A stretch of 64,000 nt of DNA, taken from positions 1 through 64,000 of the forward strand of contig NZ_QTQI01000027.1 in NCBI RefSeq assembly GCF_003853705.1, read 5' to 3'. The position numbers and the translations under genes were made by a program. The notes below the pieces were generated by a model, which made no database searches, was not told the origin of the DNA, and saw only the letters and a program-made list of their open reading frames with translations. The first letter of the stretch is position 1. Each line of letters begins with the position of its first letter. The stretch is from Burkholderia sp. Bp8992. GTDB taxonomy: Bacteria > Pseudomonadota > Gammaproteobacteria > Burkholderiales > Burkholderiaceae. Shown one piece after another: positions 32,100 to 42,041 of the stretch.

Positions 32100-33680
32100 T
32101 TACGGTTCGAGCAGCCGCTGCAGGCGCAGTTCCTCGAAATCGAGTTCCGATTCTATGCGGTGCAGCGTCGCGTCGTCGACCTTGCCGTCGCGGTGCAGGT
32201 CGAGCAGCGCGCCGCGCGACACGCCGACGAGTTCGAGCTCGACGCGCAGCATGCGCGCGCGCACGCCGGCCGGTTCGGCGCCTTGCCGGTGCGCGCGTTC
32301 GTTGAACATGACGCGGTTGCGGTATTCGGTGAGCAGGCGGTCGAGCGACGGGCGTTCGAGATCCGACCCGCGCCGCTCGCGTGCGTCGAGTTCGGCGAGC
32401 GCCGCGCCGAACGTGTGCGCCCGCACCGCATGTTCGGACATCGTGTGGCGCGCGGCCGGGCGCAGCTTCAGCACGCGGATCAGCGGCGCGAGCGTGCCGC
32501 CTTGCACGACGAGCGTCGCGATGATCAGCAGGAACGTGCTGAACAGGATCAGGTCGCGGCCGGGGAAGTTGCCCGGCAGCGCGATCGCGGCCGCGAGGCT
32601 CACGACGCCGCGCATGCCCGACCAGCCGAGCACGACGGCTTCGCGCCACGACCACGGCGCGTGACCCGCGCGCGGCGCGCGCAGGCGGCCCGGCAGCCAC
32701 ATCGCGACGAATACCCACAGGACGCGCGCACCGATCGCGGCGGCAGTGGCCGGCAGCGCGACGCGCAGGCCGGCCATCAGCACCGCGCCTTCGTGGTTCA
32801 CGCGCGCGAGGATCGCATGCAGCGCGAGGCCGATCAGGATGAACACGAGCGCGTCGAGCACGAACACGATCGCTTCCCACGTGGCCTTCGCCTTGATCCG
32901 CATGTCGGCGTCGAACACGCGATGCTGGCGTACGCCGAGCACGAGGCCGCAGGTGACGACCGACAGCACGCCCGAGCCGTCGACGGCTTCCGCGATGCCG
33001 TAGCTGCCCCAGGCCATCGCGAAGGTCACGACGATGCCGAGCATCGGGTCGCGCAGGCGCGGCAGCACCCAGCTCATCGCATGGCCGCAGGCGAGGCCGA
33101 CCGCGATGCCGATCAGCGTGAGCGAGAAGAACAGGCCGGTGGCGCTCGCGGCCGTGATCGAGACGGCGAGCGCGGCCGAGACGGCCATCTGGTACAGCAG
33201 CAGGCCCGATGCGTCGTTGACGAGACTTTCGCCTTCGAGCACCGCGACGAGTCGTGCGGGCAGCGGATGGCGCTGCAGGATGGCTTTCGCGGCGACCGCG
33301 TCGGGCGGCGAGACGATCGCGCCGAGCGTGAAGCACGCGGCCCAGGGCAGCCCCGGGTTCGCGGCATGCACGGCGAGCGCGACCGCGACGGTCGTGAACG
33401 CCACCGCGCCGAGCGCGAGCGACGCGATCGATGCCAGTTGCTCGCGGAATTCCTTCCATGCGGTGTAGAACCCGCTCGACATCAGCAGCGGCGGCAGCAC
33501 GGCCGCGAGCAGCAGCGCCGGATCCATGTCGGGCACGCGCTTGCCGGCGACCGCAATTACGCAGCCGCCGAGCAGCAGCACGACGGCCGGCGGAATCGAG
33601 ATCCGCTCGGCGAGCCACGTGAGCGCGCCCGCGCCGCAGATCAGCAACAGCAGGTAATGGAACAGTTCGACGTTGGTCAT
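32100..33680 (-). CDS. Na+/H+ antiporter, CPA1/NhaP type (526 aa)
   Basis: About twelve membrane helices, with CPA1 landmarks: [11 protein letters not shown] in helix 3, [11 protein letters not shown] (the ion-binding Asp region) and [15 protein letters not shown]. The last ~120 residues form a charged cytosolic tail with helical segments ([12 protein letters not shown]...). It should exchange Na+ (or K+) for protons. It is 52 bases upstream of the osmC gene on the same strand and may be read together with osmC and pirin or separately. Confidence 0.92.
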   Translation of the reverse strand: MTNVELFHYLLLLICGAGALTWLAERISIPPAVVLLLGGCVIAVAGKRVPDMDPALLLAAVLPPLLMSSGFYTAWKEFREQLASIASLALGAVAFTTVAVALAVHAANPGLPWAACFTLGAIVSPPDAVAAKAILQRHPLPARLVAVLEGESLVNDASGLLLYQMAVSAALAVSITAASATGLFFSLTLIGIAVGLACGHAMSWVLPRLRDPMLGIVVTFAMAWGSYGIAEAVDGSGVLSVVTCGLVLGVRQHRVFDADMRIKAKATWEAIVFVLDALVFILIGLALHAILARVNHEGAVLMAGLRVALPATAAAIGARVLWVFVAMWLPGRLRAPRAGHAPWSWREAVVLGWSGMRGVVSLAAAIALPGNFPGRDLILFSTFLLIIATLVVQGGTLAPLIRVLKLRPAARHTMSEHAVRAHTFGAALAELDARERRGSDLERPSLDRLLTEYRNRVMFNERAHRQGAEPAGVRARMLRVELELVGVSRGALLDLHRDGKVDDATLHRIESELDFEELRLQRLLEP

Positions 33681-33763
33681 GCGCGGCCGCGAGCGAGGGG
33701 GGCATCACGACGGCTACCGGAACGGCACCGTCAAAGTGTTGAAAGCGTAGCGGGTTTGCGTAA

Positions 33764-33796
33764 AGAAAAAAAGGACGGCCCCGCGGGGCCGTCCTT
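33764..33796 (-). terminator. Intrinsic terminator of the acid phosphatase gene
   Basis: A 12-bp perfect stem AAGGACGGCCCC/GGGGCCGTCCTT (33771-33796). Read on the minus strand it is followed by a T-rich run (33764-33771). It lies 54 bases past the end of the minus-strand gene 33850-35436 and isolates it from the antiporter gene. Confidence 0.85.
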
Positions 33797-33849
33797 CGTT
33801 GGTCCGGCCCGGCCGTGCGACCGGCCGGTTTGCCGTAACGGTGACGCGA

Positions 33850-35436
33850 TTACAGGTTCGGCGACAGCGCGAGCGCGTTCGTCAGGTCGCCCATCGGCTG
33901 CGACCCGTTCGCCTTCAGCGCGTCGTCGCGCTGCTGCAGGCCCGCGAGGCGCGGCAGCGAGAAGCGGCGCGTGACGAAGCGCAGGATCGAGCCCGTGTCG
34001 TACAGCGTGTGGTCGACGAAGCCCTTCTTCGCGAACGGCGACACGATCAGCGCCGGAATGCGCGTACCCGGACCCCAGCGGTCGGCGGTCGGCGGCGCGG
34101 CATGATCCCAGAAGCCGCCGTTTTCGTCGTACGTGACGACCACGACCATGTTCTTCCACTGCGGGCTGGCCTGCAGGTGTGCGATCACGTCGGCGATGTG
34201 CTGGTCGCCGGACGTGACGTCCGTGTAGCCCGGGTGCTCGTTCAGGTTGCCTTGCGGCTTGTAGAACGTGACCTGCGGCAGCGTGCCCGCATCGATCGCC
34301 TTGATGAACTCGGCGCCGTTCGCGCCGCCGTCGAGCAGGTGCTGCGCGCGGCTCGCGGTGCCCGGCGCCTGGTTCGCGAAGTAGTTGAACGGCTGGTGGT
34401 GCGGCTGGAAGTTCGGCGTCGACAGGTCGGCGCCGTAGATCACGTTCGACGTGCCGTTCTGGCTCGCCTGCAGCGCCTGGCCCCATGCGCCGCCATACCA
34501 CGCCCACGACACGCCCGCGTTGGTCATCAGGTCGCCGATGTTGGTCGCCGTCTGCGGCGGCATCGTCGACGGATTGGCCGGGTCGGCGAGCAGCGGGTCG
34601 CCGCCTGCGGCCGCCTTGTTGCCGCTCGGCTGGTACGCCGGCTGCATCGTGTTGATGCCGTAGAAGTCAGGCGTGAGCGCGCCGTCGTTGACGAACTTCG
34701 GCGGGCCGCTCAGCGCGGAGGCCGGCGAGTTCGTCGCGACCTTCAGCGACTTGCCGTCGGCATTCAGCACGGCGATCTTGCCGGCCGCCGGACTCTTGTC
34801 GGCGTTCGCGTAGTACGGCGCGCACGCGCAGATCAGGTACTGGTGGTTCAGGAACGAACCGCCGAACGCGCCCATGAAGAAGTTGTCCGCGAGCACGTAT
34901 TGCTGCGCGATCTTCCACAGCGGCAGCTTCGACGGATCGGCCGTGTAGTGGCCCATCGTCAGGCCGCCCGCGTCGGTCCATGCGGCGTACATGTCGTTCT
35001 TGCCGCCGTTGATCTGCATCTGGTCCTGGTAGAAGCGGTGCACGATGTCGCGCGTCGCGATGCTCATCGACTGGTTGAAGCCCTTCGGATCGTCGATCGC
35101 GAACGGCGCGTTCGGCAGGTTCGCCGTCATCGCCTCGGTCACCGCCGGCGTGATGCCGGTCGCGGTCAGGCCGCCCCAGATCTTCGGCAGCGTCGCCAGC
35201 GTCGAGCCGTCGCGATCCTTCTGCACCGAGTTCGCGGCCGTCGCGTTCTGCAGGCCGTTCGCGCCCGGGAAATTGCCGTACAGGTTGTCGAAGCTGCGGT
35301 TTTCCGCGTAGATCACGACGACGTTCTTGACGGCCGACAGGCCTTGCTGCGTGACATCGTCACCGCCGCAGGCGGTCAGGCTGAGCGCCGCCGCGAGGGC
35401 GATCGGCGTGTAGCGAATCCAGGCGTACTTCTTCAT
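33850..35436 (-). CDS. AcpA/phospholipase C-family phosphoesterase lipoprotein (528 aa)
   Basis: Member of the bacterial phosphoesterase family (phospholipase C/acid phosphatase AcpA). The lipobox LSLTAC at residues ~18-23 predicts an acylated, exported enzyme. Family motifs: VVVIYAENRSFDNLYG near the N-terminus (the nucleophile-containing ENRSFD), HQYLICACAPYY in the middle, and TYDENGGFWDHAAPP with RIPALIVSPF in the C-terminal half. It should hydrolyse phosphomonoesters or phospholipid head groups outside the cytoplasm. I start at MKKYAWIRYT; the upstream extension is not plausible. It is monocistronic with its own terminator and divergent from the peroxidase gene. Confidence 0.88.
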   Translation of the reverse strand: MKKYAWIRYTPIALAAALSLTACGGDDVTQQGLSAVKNVVVIYAENRSFDNLYGNFPGANGLQNATAANSVQKDRDGSTLATLPKIWGGLTATGITPAVTEAMTANLPNAPFAIDDPKGFNQSMSIATRDIVHRFYQDQMQINGGKNDMYAAWTDAGGLTMGHYTADPSKLPLWKIAQQYVLADNFFMGAFGGSFLNHQYLICACAPYYANADKSPAAGKIAVLNADGKSLKVATNSPASALSGPPKFVNDGALTPDFYGINTMQPAYQPSGNKAAAGGDPLLADPANPSTMPPQTATNIGDLMTNAGVSWAWYGGAWGQALQASQNGTSNVIYGADLSTPNFQPHHQPFNYFANQAPGTASRAQHLLDGGANGAEFIKAIDAGTLPQVTFYKPQGNLNEHPGYTDVTSGDQHIADVIAHLQASPQWKNMVVVVTYDENGGFWDHAAPPTADRWGPGTRIPALIVSPFAKKGFVDHTLYDTGSILRFVTRRFSLPRLAGLQQRDDALKANGSQPMGDLTNALALSPNL

Positions 35437-35667
35437 GCGATGTTCTCTCTCATTCGTCGTTGGTCGCGTGTGGGAACCAGGTGGCGGGAGGGCCGGCGCA
35501 CGAACCTCGCGGTACCGCCCGGCTGCGCGCATTATCTGGAACCGATTTGACAGCCGGGTGTAGGCACGCTTTCAATTGACTGTCGGTCGAACGTCATTCA
35601 ACGGTCACGGAACTGACATAAGCTCCGGCCGATTGCCCACCTGCCCACCGCTACTAGAACAACGACG

Positions 35668-37020
35668 ATGCACACCCTTCTGAAATCCTTCGCGTCCGCG
35701 CGCTCGCTGGTTTCCGCCGCGGCGACGCTGGCGCTGGTCGGCGCGCTCGCGGCGCTCGCCGGTTGCGATGCACAGCCCGGCACGAATGCGTCGGCCGTGT
35801 CCGTCGTACCGGCGGCCCAGGCTGCTGCTCCGGCCGCCCCGGCGGTCGCGCCGGCCGGCCAGCCGCAGACGCGCGCGCAGGTATTCGAGGGCGTGAAGCA
35901 GATGACGGCGCTCGGCAAGCAGCTGTTCTTCGATCCGTCGCTGTCCGGGTCCGGCAAGCTCGCTTGCGCGTCGTGCCATAGCGCCGAGCATGCGTTCGGG
36001 CCGCCGAATGCGCTGTCGGTGCAGCTCGGCGGCGACGACATGCACCGTACCGGCTTTCGCGCGGTGCCGTCGCTGAAGTACCTGCGCGGCATCCCGCCGT
36101 TCAGCGAGCACTTCCACGATTCGCCGGACGAAGGTGACGAAAGCATCGACGCGGGTCCGACCGGCGGGCTGACCTGGGATGGCCGCGTCGATACGCGCGA
36201 TGCGCAGGCGCGCATTCCGCTCATGTCGCCGTTCGAGATGAGCAGCTCGCCCGCGTGGGTCGCGAAGGCGGTTCGCGCCGCACCGTATGCCGACGCGTTC
36301 CGCAAGGCGTTCGGCGACCAGGTGCTCGGCGACGACCAGGCGACGTTCAATGCAGTGTTGCGCGCGCTCGACGCATTCCAGCAGCAGCCGGCACTGTTCG
36401 ATCCGTATACGAGCAAATACGACGCGTACCTGGCCGGCCACGCGCAGCTCACGCCCGCGGAGTTGCACGGGCTGCAACTGTTCAACGACGAGAAGAAGGG
36501 CAACTGCGCGAGTTGCCACATCAGCCAGCGCACGCTCGAAGGCGGCCCGCCGCAGTTCAGCGATTTCGGGCTGATCGCGGTCGCGGTGCCGCGCAACCGC
36601 GCGCTGCCCGTCAACCGCGACCCGCGCTTTTACGATCTCGGCGCGTGCGGCCCCGAGCGCACCGACCTGAAGGGCCGCGACGAATTCTGCGGGCTGTTCC
36701 GCACGCCGTCGCTGCGCAACGTCGCGCTGCGCAAGACCTTCTTCCACAACGGCGTGTATCACTCGCTCGAGGACGTGATGCGCTTCTACGTCGAGCGCGA
36801 CATCCATCCGGAGAAGTTCTACCCGGTCGTGCACGGCAAGGTGCAGATCTACGACGATTTGCCGAAGCGCTACTGGCCGAACATCAACCGCGAGCCGCCG
36901 TTCGACCGCAAGCGCGGCGACCAGCCGGCGCTGAACGCGGTCGAGATCAAGGACGTGATCGCGTTCCTCGGCACGCTGACTGACGGATATCAGCAAACGG
37001 CGGCGCCGGCCAAGCCCTAG
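35668..37020 (+). CDS. Di-haem cytochrome c peroxidase family lipoprotein (450 aa)
   Basis: Two haem c sites, CASCH at residues 100-104 and 280-284, in the CcpA/MauG-type fold. The family blocks GKQLFFDPSLSGSGKLACASCH, LTWDGRVD and LRTPSLRNVALR-like FRTPSLRNVALRKTFFHNG are present. An N-terminal lipobox LAGC (30-33) and Ala/Pro-rich linker suggest membrane anchoring in the periplasm. It should reduce H2O2 with electrons from cytochrome c or copper proteins, or act as a MauG-like oxidase. The TAG stop is the first triplet of the structured element 37017-37309, as for bcsC. Confidence 0.9.
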   Translation: MHTLLKSFASARSLVSAAATLALVGALAALAGCDAQPGTNASAVSVVPAAQAAAPAAPAVAPAGQPQTRAQVFEGVKQMTALGKQLFFDPSLSGSGKLACASCHSAEHAFGPPNALSVQLGGDDMHRTGFRAVPSLKYLRGIPPFSEHFHDSPDEGDESIDAGPTGGLTWDGRVDTRDAQARIPLMSPFEMSSSPAWVAKAVRAAPYADAFRKAFGDQVLGDDQATFNAVLRALDAFQQQPALFDPYTSKYDAYLAGHAQLTPAELHGLQLFNDEKKGNCASCHISQRTLEGGPPQFSDFGLIAVAVPRNRALPVNRDPRFYDLGACGPERTDLKGRDEFCGLFRTPSLRNVALRKTFFHNGVYHSLEDVMRFYVERDIHPEKFYPVVHGKVQIYDDLPKRYWPNINREPPFDRKRGDQPALNAVEIKDVIAFLGTLTDGYQQTAAPAKP

Positions 37021-37309
37021 GGCCTGTTCCCGCTAATAACGGGCTTGCGCTGGCCCCCAGAAGGGCCGAGCGCGAGGATTGCGACGAAGCGAATACTCGA
37101 CGTATTCGCGAGGAGCATGACGCGGCGATCGGCCCTTCTGGGAGCCAGCCCCACGAATGCATTTTTCCAAACAGGGGAACGTGCCTTTCCGCCCACATTG
37201 CGGCGTCGTGCGTCGCTTGTTTGGCACGGCCAAACGGCGCTCCTTACTCCTTGCACTGCAGGCGGGAAGGCACGTTCGCAAGCCCGTTATTAGCGGGAAC
37301 AGGCCCTAG
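37017..37309 (-). mobile_element. Structured CTAG-flanked element, copy 2 (inverted relative to copy 1)
   Basis: A 293-base element with CTAG at 37017-37020 and 37306-37309. The terminal arms 37017-37049 and 37277-37309 are perfect over 33 bases. Arm B: 37050-37072 with 37126-37148 (21 of 23 paired), capped by GCGAATAC-N5-GTATTCGC (37089-37109). Arm A: 37177-37193 with 37261-37277 (16 of 17), capped by GTTTGGC-ACG-GCCAAAC (37219-37235). Caps and the nearby core (GGAGCGCCGTTTGGC on the minus strand) match copy 1, while the outer stems have largely different sequences of equal length. It is non-coding; short frames through it are spurious. Confidence 0.85.
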
Positions 37310-37418
37310 AGGCATTCATTACAGCACGCATGCTATGCTCGCTCGCTGACGGGCGTGGTGCGTACCGGTCCGCCGGCATGCACCACGCCGTTCGATCGAA
37401 CATCCAAGGAGAAAAAAC

Positions 37419-37805
37419 ATGTCGATGCGTGCATCCCTTTCCGTCGTCACGCGCGTGCTGGCCGGCGCCGCGTGCGCAGCCGCGATGCTGCCCGCCCATG
37501 CGCAGAACAACCTGAACTTCCTGAACGACACGCCGATCAGCTATTTCAGCAAGACCGATCGCGCGTCGCTGTCCAAGGCGGTCGTGCAAGTGCGCGACGA
37601 AGGCAAGGACGGCGAAACCACGACGTGGCAGAGCAGCGGTCGCGGCACGCAGATCGACGCGAAGCTCACGCCGACCACGTCCGAGAGCGACGGCAAGACC
37701 TGCCGCGAGATCGCCACCGAAATCACCGCGAAGGGCCAGACGATGACGCTCAAGCCCGTCTACTGCAAGACGGCCGCGGGCAAGTGGCAGCTGCAGAAGC
37801 GCTGA
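37419..37805 (+). CDS. Small secreted protein, surface-antigen-like (128 aa)
   Basis: Signal peptide at residues ~1-28 (ends PAHA). The mature domain of ~100 residues has two cysteines (in KTCREIA and PVYCKTA), as in periplasmic proteins of the RT0821/17-kDa surface antigen C-terminal type (WQSSGRGTQIDAKL...CREI...YCKTAAGKWQL). The start ATG is supported by AAGGAG 7 bases upstream (37406-37411); a second ATG two codons later is also possible. Function unknown. Confidence 0.8.
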   Translation: MSMRASLSVVTRVLAGAACAAAMLPAHAQNNLNFLNDTPISYFSKTDRASLSKAVVQVRDEGKDGETTTWQSSGRGTQIDAKLTPTTSESDGKTCREIATEITAKGQTMTLKPVYCKTAAGKWQLQKR

Positions 37806-37816
37806 GCACGCGTGTG

Positions 37817-38287
37817 ATGAGGCGGGGCGGTGCGCCGCGCACGGTGTCGTGCGGCATCGTGATCCTCGATGCGGCCGGCCGTGTGTTCCTCGCGCACGCG
37901 ACGGATACCACGCACTGGGACATCCCGAAGGGGCAGGGCGAGCCGGGCGAGACGCCGGCCGACGCCGCGCTGCGCGAGCTGCTCGAGGAAACCGGCATCG
38001 AATTCGCGCCGGCCAGGCTGCTCGATCTCGGCCGCTTTGCGTACCGGCACGACAAGGACCTGCACCTGTTCGCGGTGCGGGTGGCCGAAGGGGAGATCGA
38101 TCCCGCGCACTGCACGTGCACGTCGCTGTTCCCGAGCCGTCGCGACGGTTCGATGATTCCCGAGATGGACGCGTACCGCTGGACCGTGCCGGGCGACGTC
38201 GACGCGTATGCGAGCCGCAGCCTCGCGCGGCTGTTTCGCACGAAGCTGTCGCTGGCGGCGCTGCATCGGCGGTTGTCGGGCGAGTGA
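37817..38287 (+). CDS. NUDIX hydrolase (156 aa)
   Basis: A perfect NUDIX box, G-X5-E-X7-RELLEETGI, at about residues 39-61 (GQGEPGETPADAALRELLEETGI). A DIPKGQGE segment precedes it, as in diadenosine-polyphosphate or (di)nucleotide hydrolases. The substrate is not predictable. The ATG at 37817 lies 11 bases after the preceding stop, so the two genes may share a transcript; a GTG one codon earlier is an alternative. It is closed by the terminator at 38334. Confidence 0.87.
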   Translation: MRRGGAPRTVSCGIVILDAAGRVFLAHATDTTHWDIPKGQGEPGETPADAALRELLEETGIEFAPARLLDLGRFAYRHDKDLHLFAVRVAEGEIDPAHCTCTSLFPSRRDGSMIPEMDAYRWTVPGDVDAYASRSLARLFRTKLSLAALHRRLSGE

Positions 38288-38333
38288 GCGGGCGCGGCTT
38301 GCGCCGTCGCGTTCCGCTTCGATACACGCAATA

Positions 38334-38361
38334 AAAAAACCGGCCTGAGTGCCGGTTTTTT
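38334..38361. terminator. Bidirectional intrinsic terminator
   Basis: Stem AAAAAACCGGC/GCCGGTTTTTT with 6-base loop CTGAGT, between the convergent NUDIX gene and glnS. A and T runs on the two sides let it serve both strands. Confidence 0.9.
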
Positions 38362-38416
38362 CATGGTCACGCGACGGCGGCCGTCGCAGCCGCGCGCCGC
38401 GTGCGGGAGCAGGCCG

Positions 38417-40126
38417 TCAGGCCGGCTTGCCCCAGCTGTCGCGCAGCCCGACGATCCGGTTGAACACCGGCTTGCCCGGCTTCGAATCGACACGGTCGGC
38501 AACAAAGTAGCCGTGGCGCTCGAACTGCAGGCGCGTTTCCGGCGCGATGTCGCCGTTGCCCGGCTCCAGATAAGCCTGCACGATCTTCTTCGAATCGGGA
38601 TTCAGCGCTTCGAGGAAGTTCGCGCCGCCCGCGTCCGGGTGCGGCTCCTTGAACAGGCGGTCGTAGATCCGCACTTCGGCCGGCTGCGCATGCTTCGCGC
38701 TGACCCAGTGGATGTTGCCCTTGACCTTGTACGTGTTCGCGCCTTCCGTGCCCGACTTGCTGTCGGGGAAGTAGTTGCAGTGCACGGCCGTCACGTTGCC
38801 GTCGGCGTCCTTGTCGAAGCCCGTGCATTCGATCACGTAGCCGTAGCGCAGGCGCACCTTGTTGCCCGGGAACAGGCGGAAATAGCCCTTCGGCGGGTTT
38901 TCGACGAAATCCTCGCGCTCGATCCACAGCTCGCGCGAGATCGGGAACGTGCGCACGCCGCGGTCCGGGTGGTGCGGATGCACGGGCGCCGTGCACGCTT
39001 CCTCGAGGTCTTCCGGATAGTTGTCGATCACGAGCTTCAGCGGATCGAGCACCGCGACCGTACGCGCGGCCTTGTCGTCGAGGTCGTCGCGCAGCGCGCC
39101 TTCGAAGATGCTCATGTCGATCCACGAATCGATCTTCGTCACGCCGATCCGTTCGCAGAACAGGTGGATGCTCTCCGGCGTGAAGCCGCGACGGCGCACG
39201 CCGACGATGGTCGGCATCCGCGGGTCGTCCCAGCCGTCGACGTGGCCTTCGGTGACGAGCTGCAGCAGCTTGCGCTTGCTGGTGATCGCGTACGTGAGGT
39301 TCAGGCGCGAGAATTCGATCTGTTGCGGCAGCGGGCGCGTGAACATGCCGGCTTCCGCGAGTTCGTTCAGCACCCAGTCGTACAGCGGGCGGTGATCCTC
39401 GAATTCGAGCGTGCACAGCGAATGCGTGATGCCTTCGAGCGCATCCGAGATGCAGTGCGTGTAGTCGTACATCGGATACACGCACCATGCGTCGCCGGTG
39501 CGGTAGTGATGCGCGTAGCGGATCCGGTAGATCACCGGGTCGCGCATGTTCATGTTCGGCGAAGCCATGTCGATCTTCGCGCGCAGCACGTGCTCGCCTT
39601 CCTTGAACTCGCCGGCCTTCATGCGGCGGAACAGGTCCAGGTTCTCTTCCGGTGTGCGGTCGCGGAACGGCGACGGCTTGCCGCCTTCCGTCAGCGAGCC
39701 GCGGTTCGCGCGCATTTCGTCGGCGCTCTGGCTGTCGACGTACGCCTTGCCGCGCTTGATCAGCAGCTCGGCGAACTCGTACAGCTTGTCGTAGTAGTCG
39801 CTCGCGAAATACTGGTGATCGACCGCGTCCTTGCGCCAGTCGAAACCGAGCCAGCGCACGGCGTCGACGATCGAGTCGACGTACTCGACGCTTTCCTTTT
39901 CCGGGTTCGTGTCGTCGAAGCGCAGGTGGCACACGCCGCCGTAGTCGCGCGCGACGCTGAAGTTCAGGCAGATGCTCTTCGCATGGCCGATGTGCAGATA
40001 GCCGTTCGGCTCGGGCGGGAAGCGCGTCTCGACGCGTCCGCCCCATTTGCCGGTGCGGTTGTCGTCGTCGATGATGTTGCGGATGAAATTGGAAGCCGCG
40101 GGGGCGTCGTTGCGTTCGGTGCTCAT
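38417..40126 (-). CDS. glnS: Glutaminyl-tRNA synthetase (569 aa)
   Basis: Class I aminoacyl-tRNA synthetase charging tRNA-Gln with glutamine. The ATP motif [13 protein letters not shown] is at residues 37-49, and the KMSKS-equivalent ITSKRKLL lies in the middle of the protein. The [10 protein letters not shown] block is GlnRS/GluRS specific. Length fits bacterial GlnRS (554-570). I use MSTERNDAP as start; the upstream extension in the same frame has no GlnRS similarity. Confidence 0.97.
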   Translation of the reverse strand: MSTERNDAPAASNFIRNIIDDDNRTGKWGGRVETRFPPEPNGYLHIGHAKSICLNFSVARDYGGVCHLRFDDTNPEKESVEYVDSIVDAVRWLGFDWRKDAVDHQYFASDYYDKLYEFAELLIKRGKAYVDSQSADEMRANRGSLTEGGKPSPFRDRTPEENLDLFRRMKAGEFKEGEHVLRAKIDMASPNMNMRDPVIYRIRYAHHYRTGDAWCVYPMYDYTHCISDALEGITHSLCTLEFEDHRPLYDWVLNELAEAGMFTRPLPQQIEFSRLNLTYAITSKRKLLQLVTEGHVDGWDDPRMPTIVGVRRRGFTPESIHLFCERIGVTKIDSWIDMSIFEGALRDDLDDKAARTVAVLDPLKLVIDNYPEDLEEACTAPVHPHHPDRGVRTFPISRELWIEREDFVENPPKGYFRLFPGNKVRLRYGYVIECTGFDKDADGNVTAVHCNYFPDSKSGTEGANTYKVKGNIHWVSAKHAQPAEVRIYDRLFKEPHPDAGGANFLEALNPDSKKIVQAYLEPGNGDIAPETRLQFERHGYFVADRVDSKPGKPVFNRIVGLRDSWGKPA

Positions 40127-40379
40127 GCGGTTGGCGTCAGGTTGTGTCGGCGCGTCGCGCCGGTTTAATCCTGTAATTCTACCTGACCGGGGTCCGTCCC
40201 GCGCGGCTCGCGGGTCCGGCACCGTGCGTTCGCGATGCGTACCGCAATATATCGAGTGTGTGTCGGCTGTAACACGACGTAAATCGGATTGCTGGCGGCG
40301 TTCGGGTTTTCCTATGATGGCTTTACCGATACAACGCCGCCATTTGTATATTGTTCCGGGCGGAAGGAAGCCAATAACC

Positions 40380-40589
40380 ATGATGAAGAAGACCACTTTT
40401 CTCGTTCGTACCGCGGTGATCGTCGCGGCCCTGTCGCAACTCGGCGCATGCGCGATGACGCATACGCAGCGTAATGCCGGTATCGGCGCGGCCGCCGGCG
40501 GCGCGCTCGGCTACCTGATCACGGGCGGCCCGGTCGGCACGGTGGCCGGTGCGGCGGCAGGCGGCCTGGTCGGCGCCGGCGTACGCTGA
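40380..40589 (+). CDS. OsmB-like glycine-zipper lipoprotein (69 aa)
   Basis: Signal peptide with lipobox LGAC (residues ~22-25), then a glycine-zipper membrane segment ([13 protein letters not shown]...[15 protein letters not shown]). This is the plan of OsmB/SlyB-like small outer-membrane lipoproteins. GGAAGGAAG about 10 bases before ATG 40380 is a good ribosome-binding site; the next codon is also ATG. A TATATT at 40347-40352 may be the -10 box. Confidence 0.85.
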   Translation: MMKKTTFLVRTAVIVAALSQLGACAMTHTQRNAGIGAAAGGALGYLITGGPVGTVAGAAAGGLVGAGVR

Positions 40590-40781
40590 TCGCAGGCAGG
40601 CGCCCGCGACGCAGGCGCCATTGAACGCCGGACGGTCGTGACGTCGACCTGAACACGCGTCACGGCCCGCTCGGCCTTCTCGCACATCCCTCCGGTTTTC
40701 GACAGGCAGCATCAGGGAGAGGAGGGTGTGCGACACTGCGTCGACGCCACAACACGATTCCATTCGTCGACGCATTCCTCC

Positions 40782-41336
40782 ATGAGCGCCCCCTTCGTTT
40801 TCGTCCTGCCGGGCTACGCCAATTCGGGCCCGCTTCACTGGCAAAGCCGCTGGGAGCGCGCCGACGCGCGCTTCTCGCGGGTCGCGATGCCCGACTGGGA
40901 TCGCGCGTTCCGCAACGGCTGGTGTCTCGCGCTCGACCGTGCGGTCGAAGCCGCGCGCGGGCCCGTGCTGATCGCCGGCCACAGCCTCGGCACGCTGACC
41001 ACCGCATGGTGGGCGACACGCTATGCGCGCCCGGCCGCGCTCGCGAAAGTGCGCGGGGCGCTGCTCGTCGCGTTGCCCGATCCCGCCGCGCCGGCGTTTC
41101 CGGCCGATGCGCACGGTTTCGGCCCGGTGCCGCACGAGCGGCTGCCGTTTCCGACCTGCGTGGTCGCGAGCAGCGACGATCCGTACGGTTCGCTTGCGTT
41201 CGCGCACGGCTGCGCGCACGCGTGGGGCAGTGAATTCCGTGACATCGGCCCGCGCGGCCACATCAACGCGGACAGCGGGCTCGGCGACTGGCCGCAAGCG
41301 CGCGGCTGGCTCGACGCGCTGGCGGTCGCAGGTTGA
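40782..41336 (+). CDS. RBBP9/YdeN-type serine hydrolase (184 aa)
   Basis: A small alpha/beta hydrolase with the family start VFVLPGYANSGPLHWQSRWE, the nucleophile elbow GHSLGT (Ser at about residue 69), VVASSDDPYGS with the acid, and RGHINADSGLGDWP with the catalytic His. These proteins are esterases of unknown natural substrate. ATG 40782 is chosen because the family begins just before the PGY motif. Confidence 0.9.
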   Translation: MSAPFVFVLPGYANSGPLHWQSRWERADARFSRVAMPDWDRAFRNGWCLALDRAVEAARGPVLIAGHSLGTLTTAWWATRYARPAALAKVRGALLVALPDPAAPAFPADAHGFGPVPHERLPFPTCVVASSDDPYGSLAFAHGCAHAWGSEFRDIGPRGHINADSGLGDWPQARGWLDALAVAG

Positions 41337-41366
41337 CCGTGTTGCGCAGGGCTGATCGCAGGACCG

Positions 41367-41431
41367 TCAGATCGTCTGCTTCGCCTTCAACGCCGCGATC
41401 CGTTCGTCGTCGTCGCCGAGCAGCGGGGGGA
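41367..41431 (-). pseudogene. Fragment of a CoA-transferase 3' end
   Basis: Read on the minus strand this gives PPLLG-DDDERIAALKAKQTI-stop. It matches the end of the intact CoA-transferase at 42671-43891 (PPLLG...YDDARIAALKAKQTI-stop), with about 13 residues missing between the two blocks. Nothing else of the gene is left. The fragment and the intact end, in the same orientation, flank the L,D-transpeptidase pair. Confidence 0.8.
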
Positions 41432-41612
41432 GCCACGCGCGTCGGCAGTCCCCCGACGCATGTCGCGCCATCCGGGCTCATCGCTTGGTGGGCATGTGCG
41501 GCAGCAGGCACGTCTGCCGTTGGGCAGCGCTCCGAATTTCTGACGTGTCCCATATCGTTTGAAGTCGGTAGTGGGTAGTCTGGCGGGCCATTTGACCAGA
41601 CGGAAAGCCTCC

Positions 41613-42041
41613 ATGCCAGTCCAGCCCGCACGATCCGACCGCACCAAAGAAAACAACGGAGCCGCGACGAAACGGATTCAGGTTGATCTGTCACGGCAAT
41701 GCGTGGAAGCATACGAGGGGCGCGTTTGCGTGTTCCGCTTCGACTGCGTGACAGGCGACCGCGAGCACCCGACCGATCGGGGCACGTTCAGAATCCTCCG
41801 CAAGCATCACCCTTATCGTAGCCGCACGTATAACGTGCAGATGGATCGTGCAATGTTCTTCACCACGGATGGCAAAGCTTTTCATCAATATCACGGACCA
41901 ATGCCGCTCGGCGTCGTGCGGCTGGCTCGCCATTCGGTGAGTGACCGGTTCGGCTCGCGCGGATGTGTGCGGCTGAGCGAAGCCGATGCGCGGCAACTGT
42001 ACGAATGGACACCGGTCGGAACCATGGTGCACGTGTCATGA
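41613..42041 (+). CDS. L,D-transpeptidase, YkuD type (142 aa)
   Basis: A YkuD fold enzyme: IQVDLSRQCVEAYEG at the start, and HSVSDRFGSRGCVRLSEADA near the end with the catalytic Cys in SRGCVRLS and an upstream His (in HQYHGPM). Such enzymes form 3-3 crosslinks in peptidoglycan or attach proteins to it. No signal peptide is visible in this reading, which is unusual for a periplasmic enzyme. A TTG start at 41559 would add 18 residues without making a clear signal. Codon use is somewhat less GC-biased than neighbours. It overlaps the next gene by ATGA. Confidence 0.82.
   Translation: MPVQPARSDRTKENNGAATKRIQVDLSRQCVEAYEGRVCVFRFDCVTGDREHPTDRGTFRILRKHHPYRSRTYNVQMDRAMFFTTDGKAFHQYHGPMPLGVVRLARHSVSDRFGSRGCVRLSEADARQLYEWTPVGTMVHVS

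Noticed and set aside
31685-33974. Long plus-strand frames opposite osmC and the antiporter
   Set aside because: Arg/His/Gln-rich shadows of clearly coding minus-strand genes.
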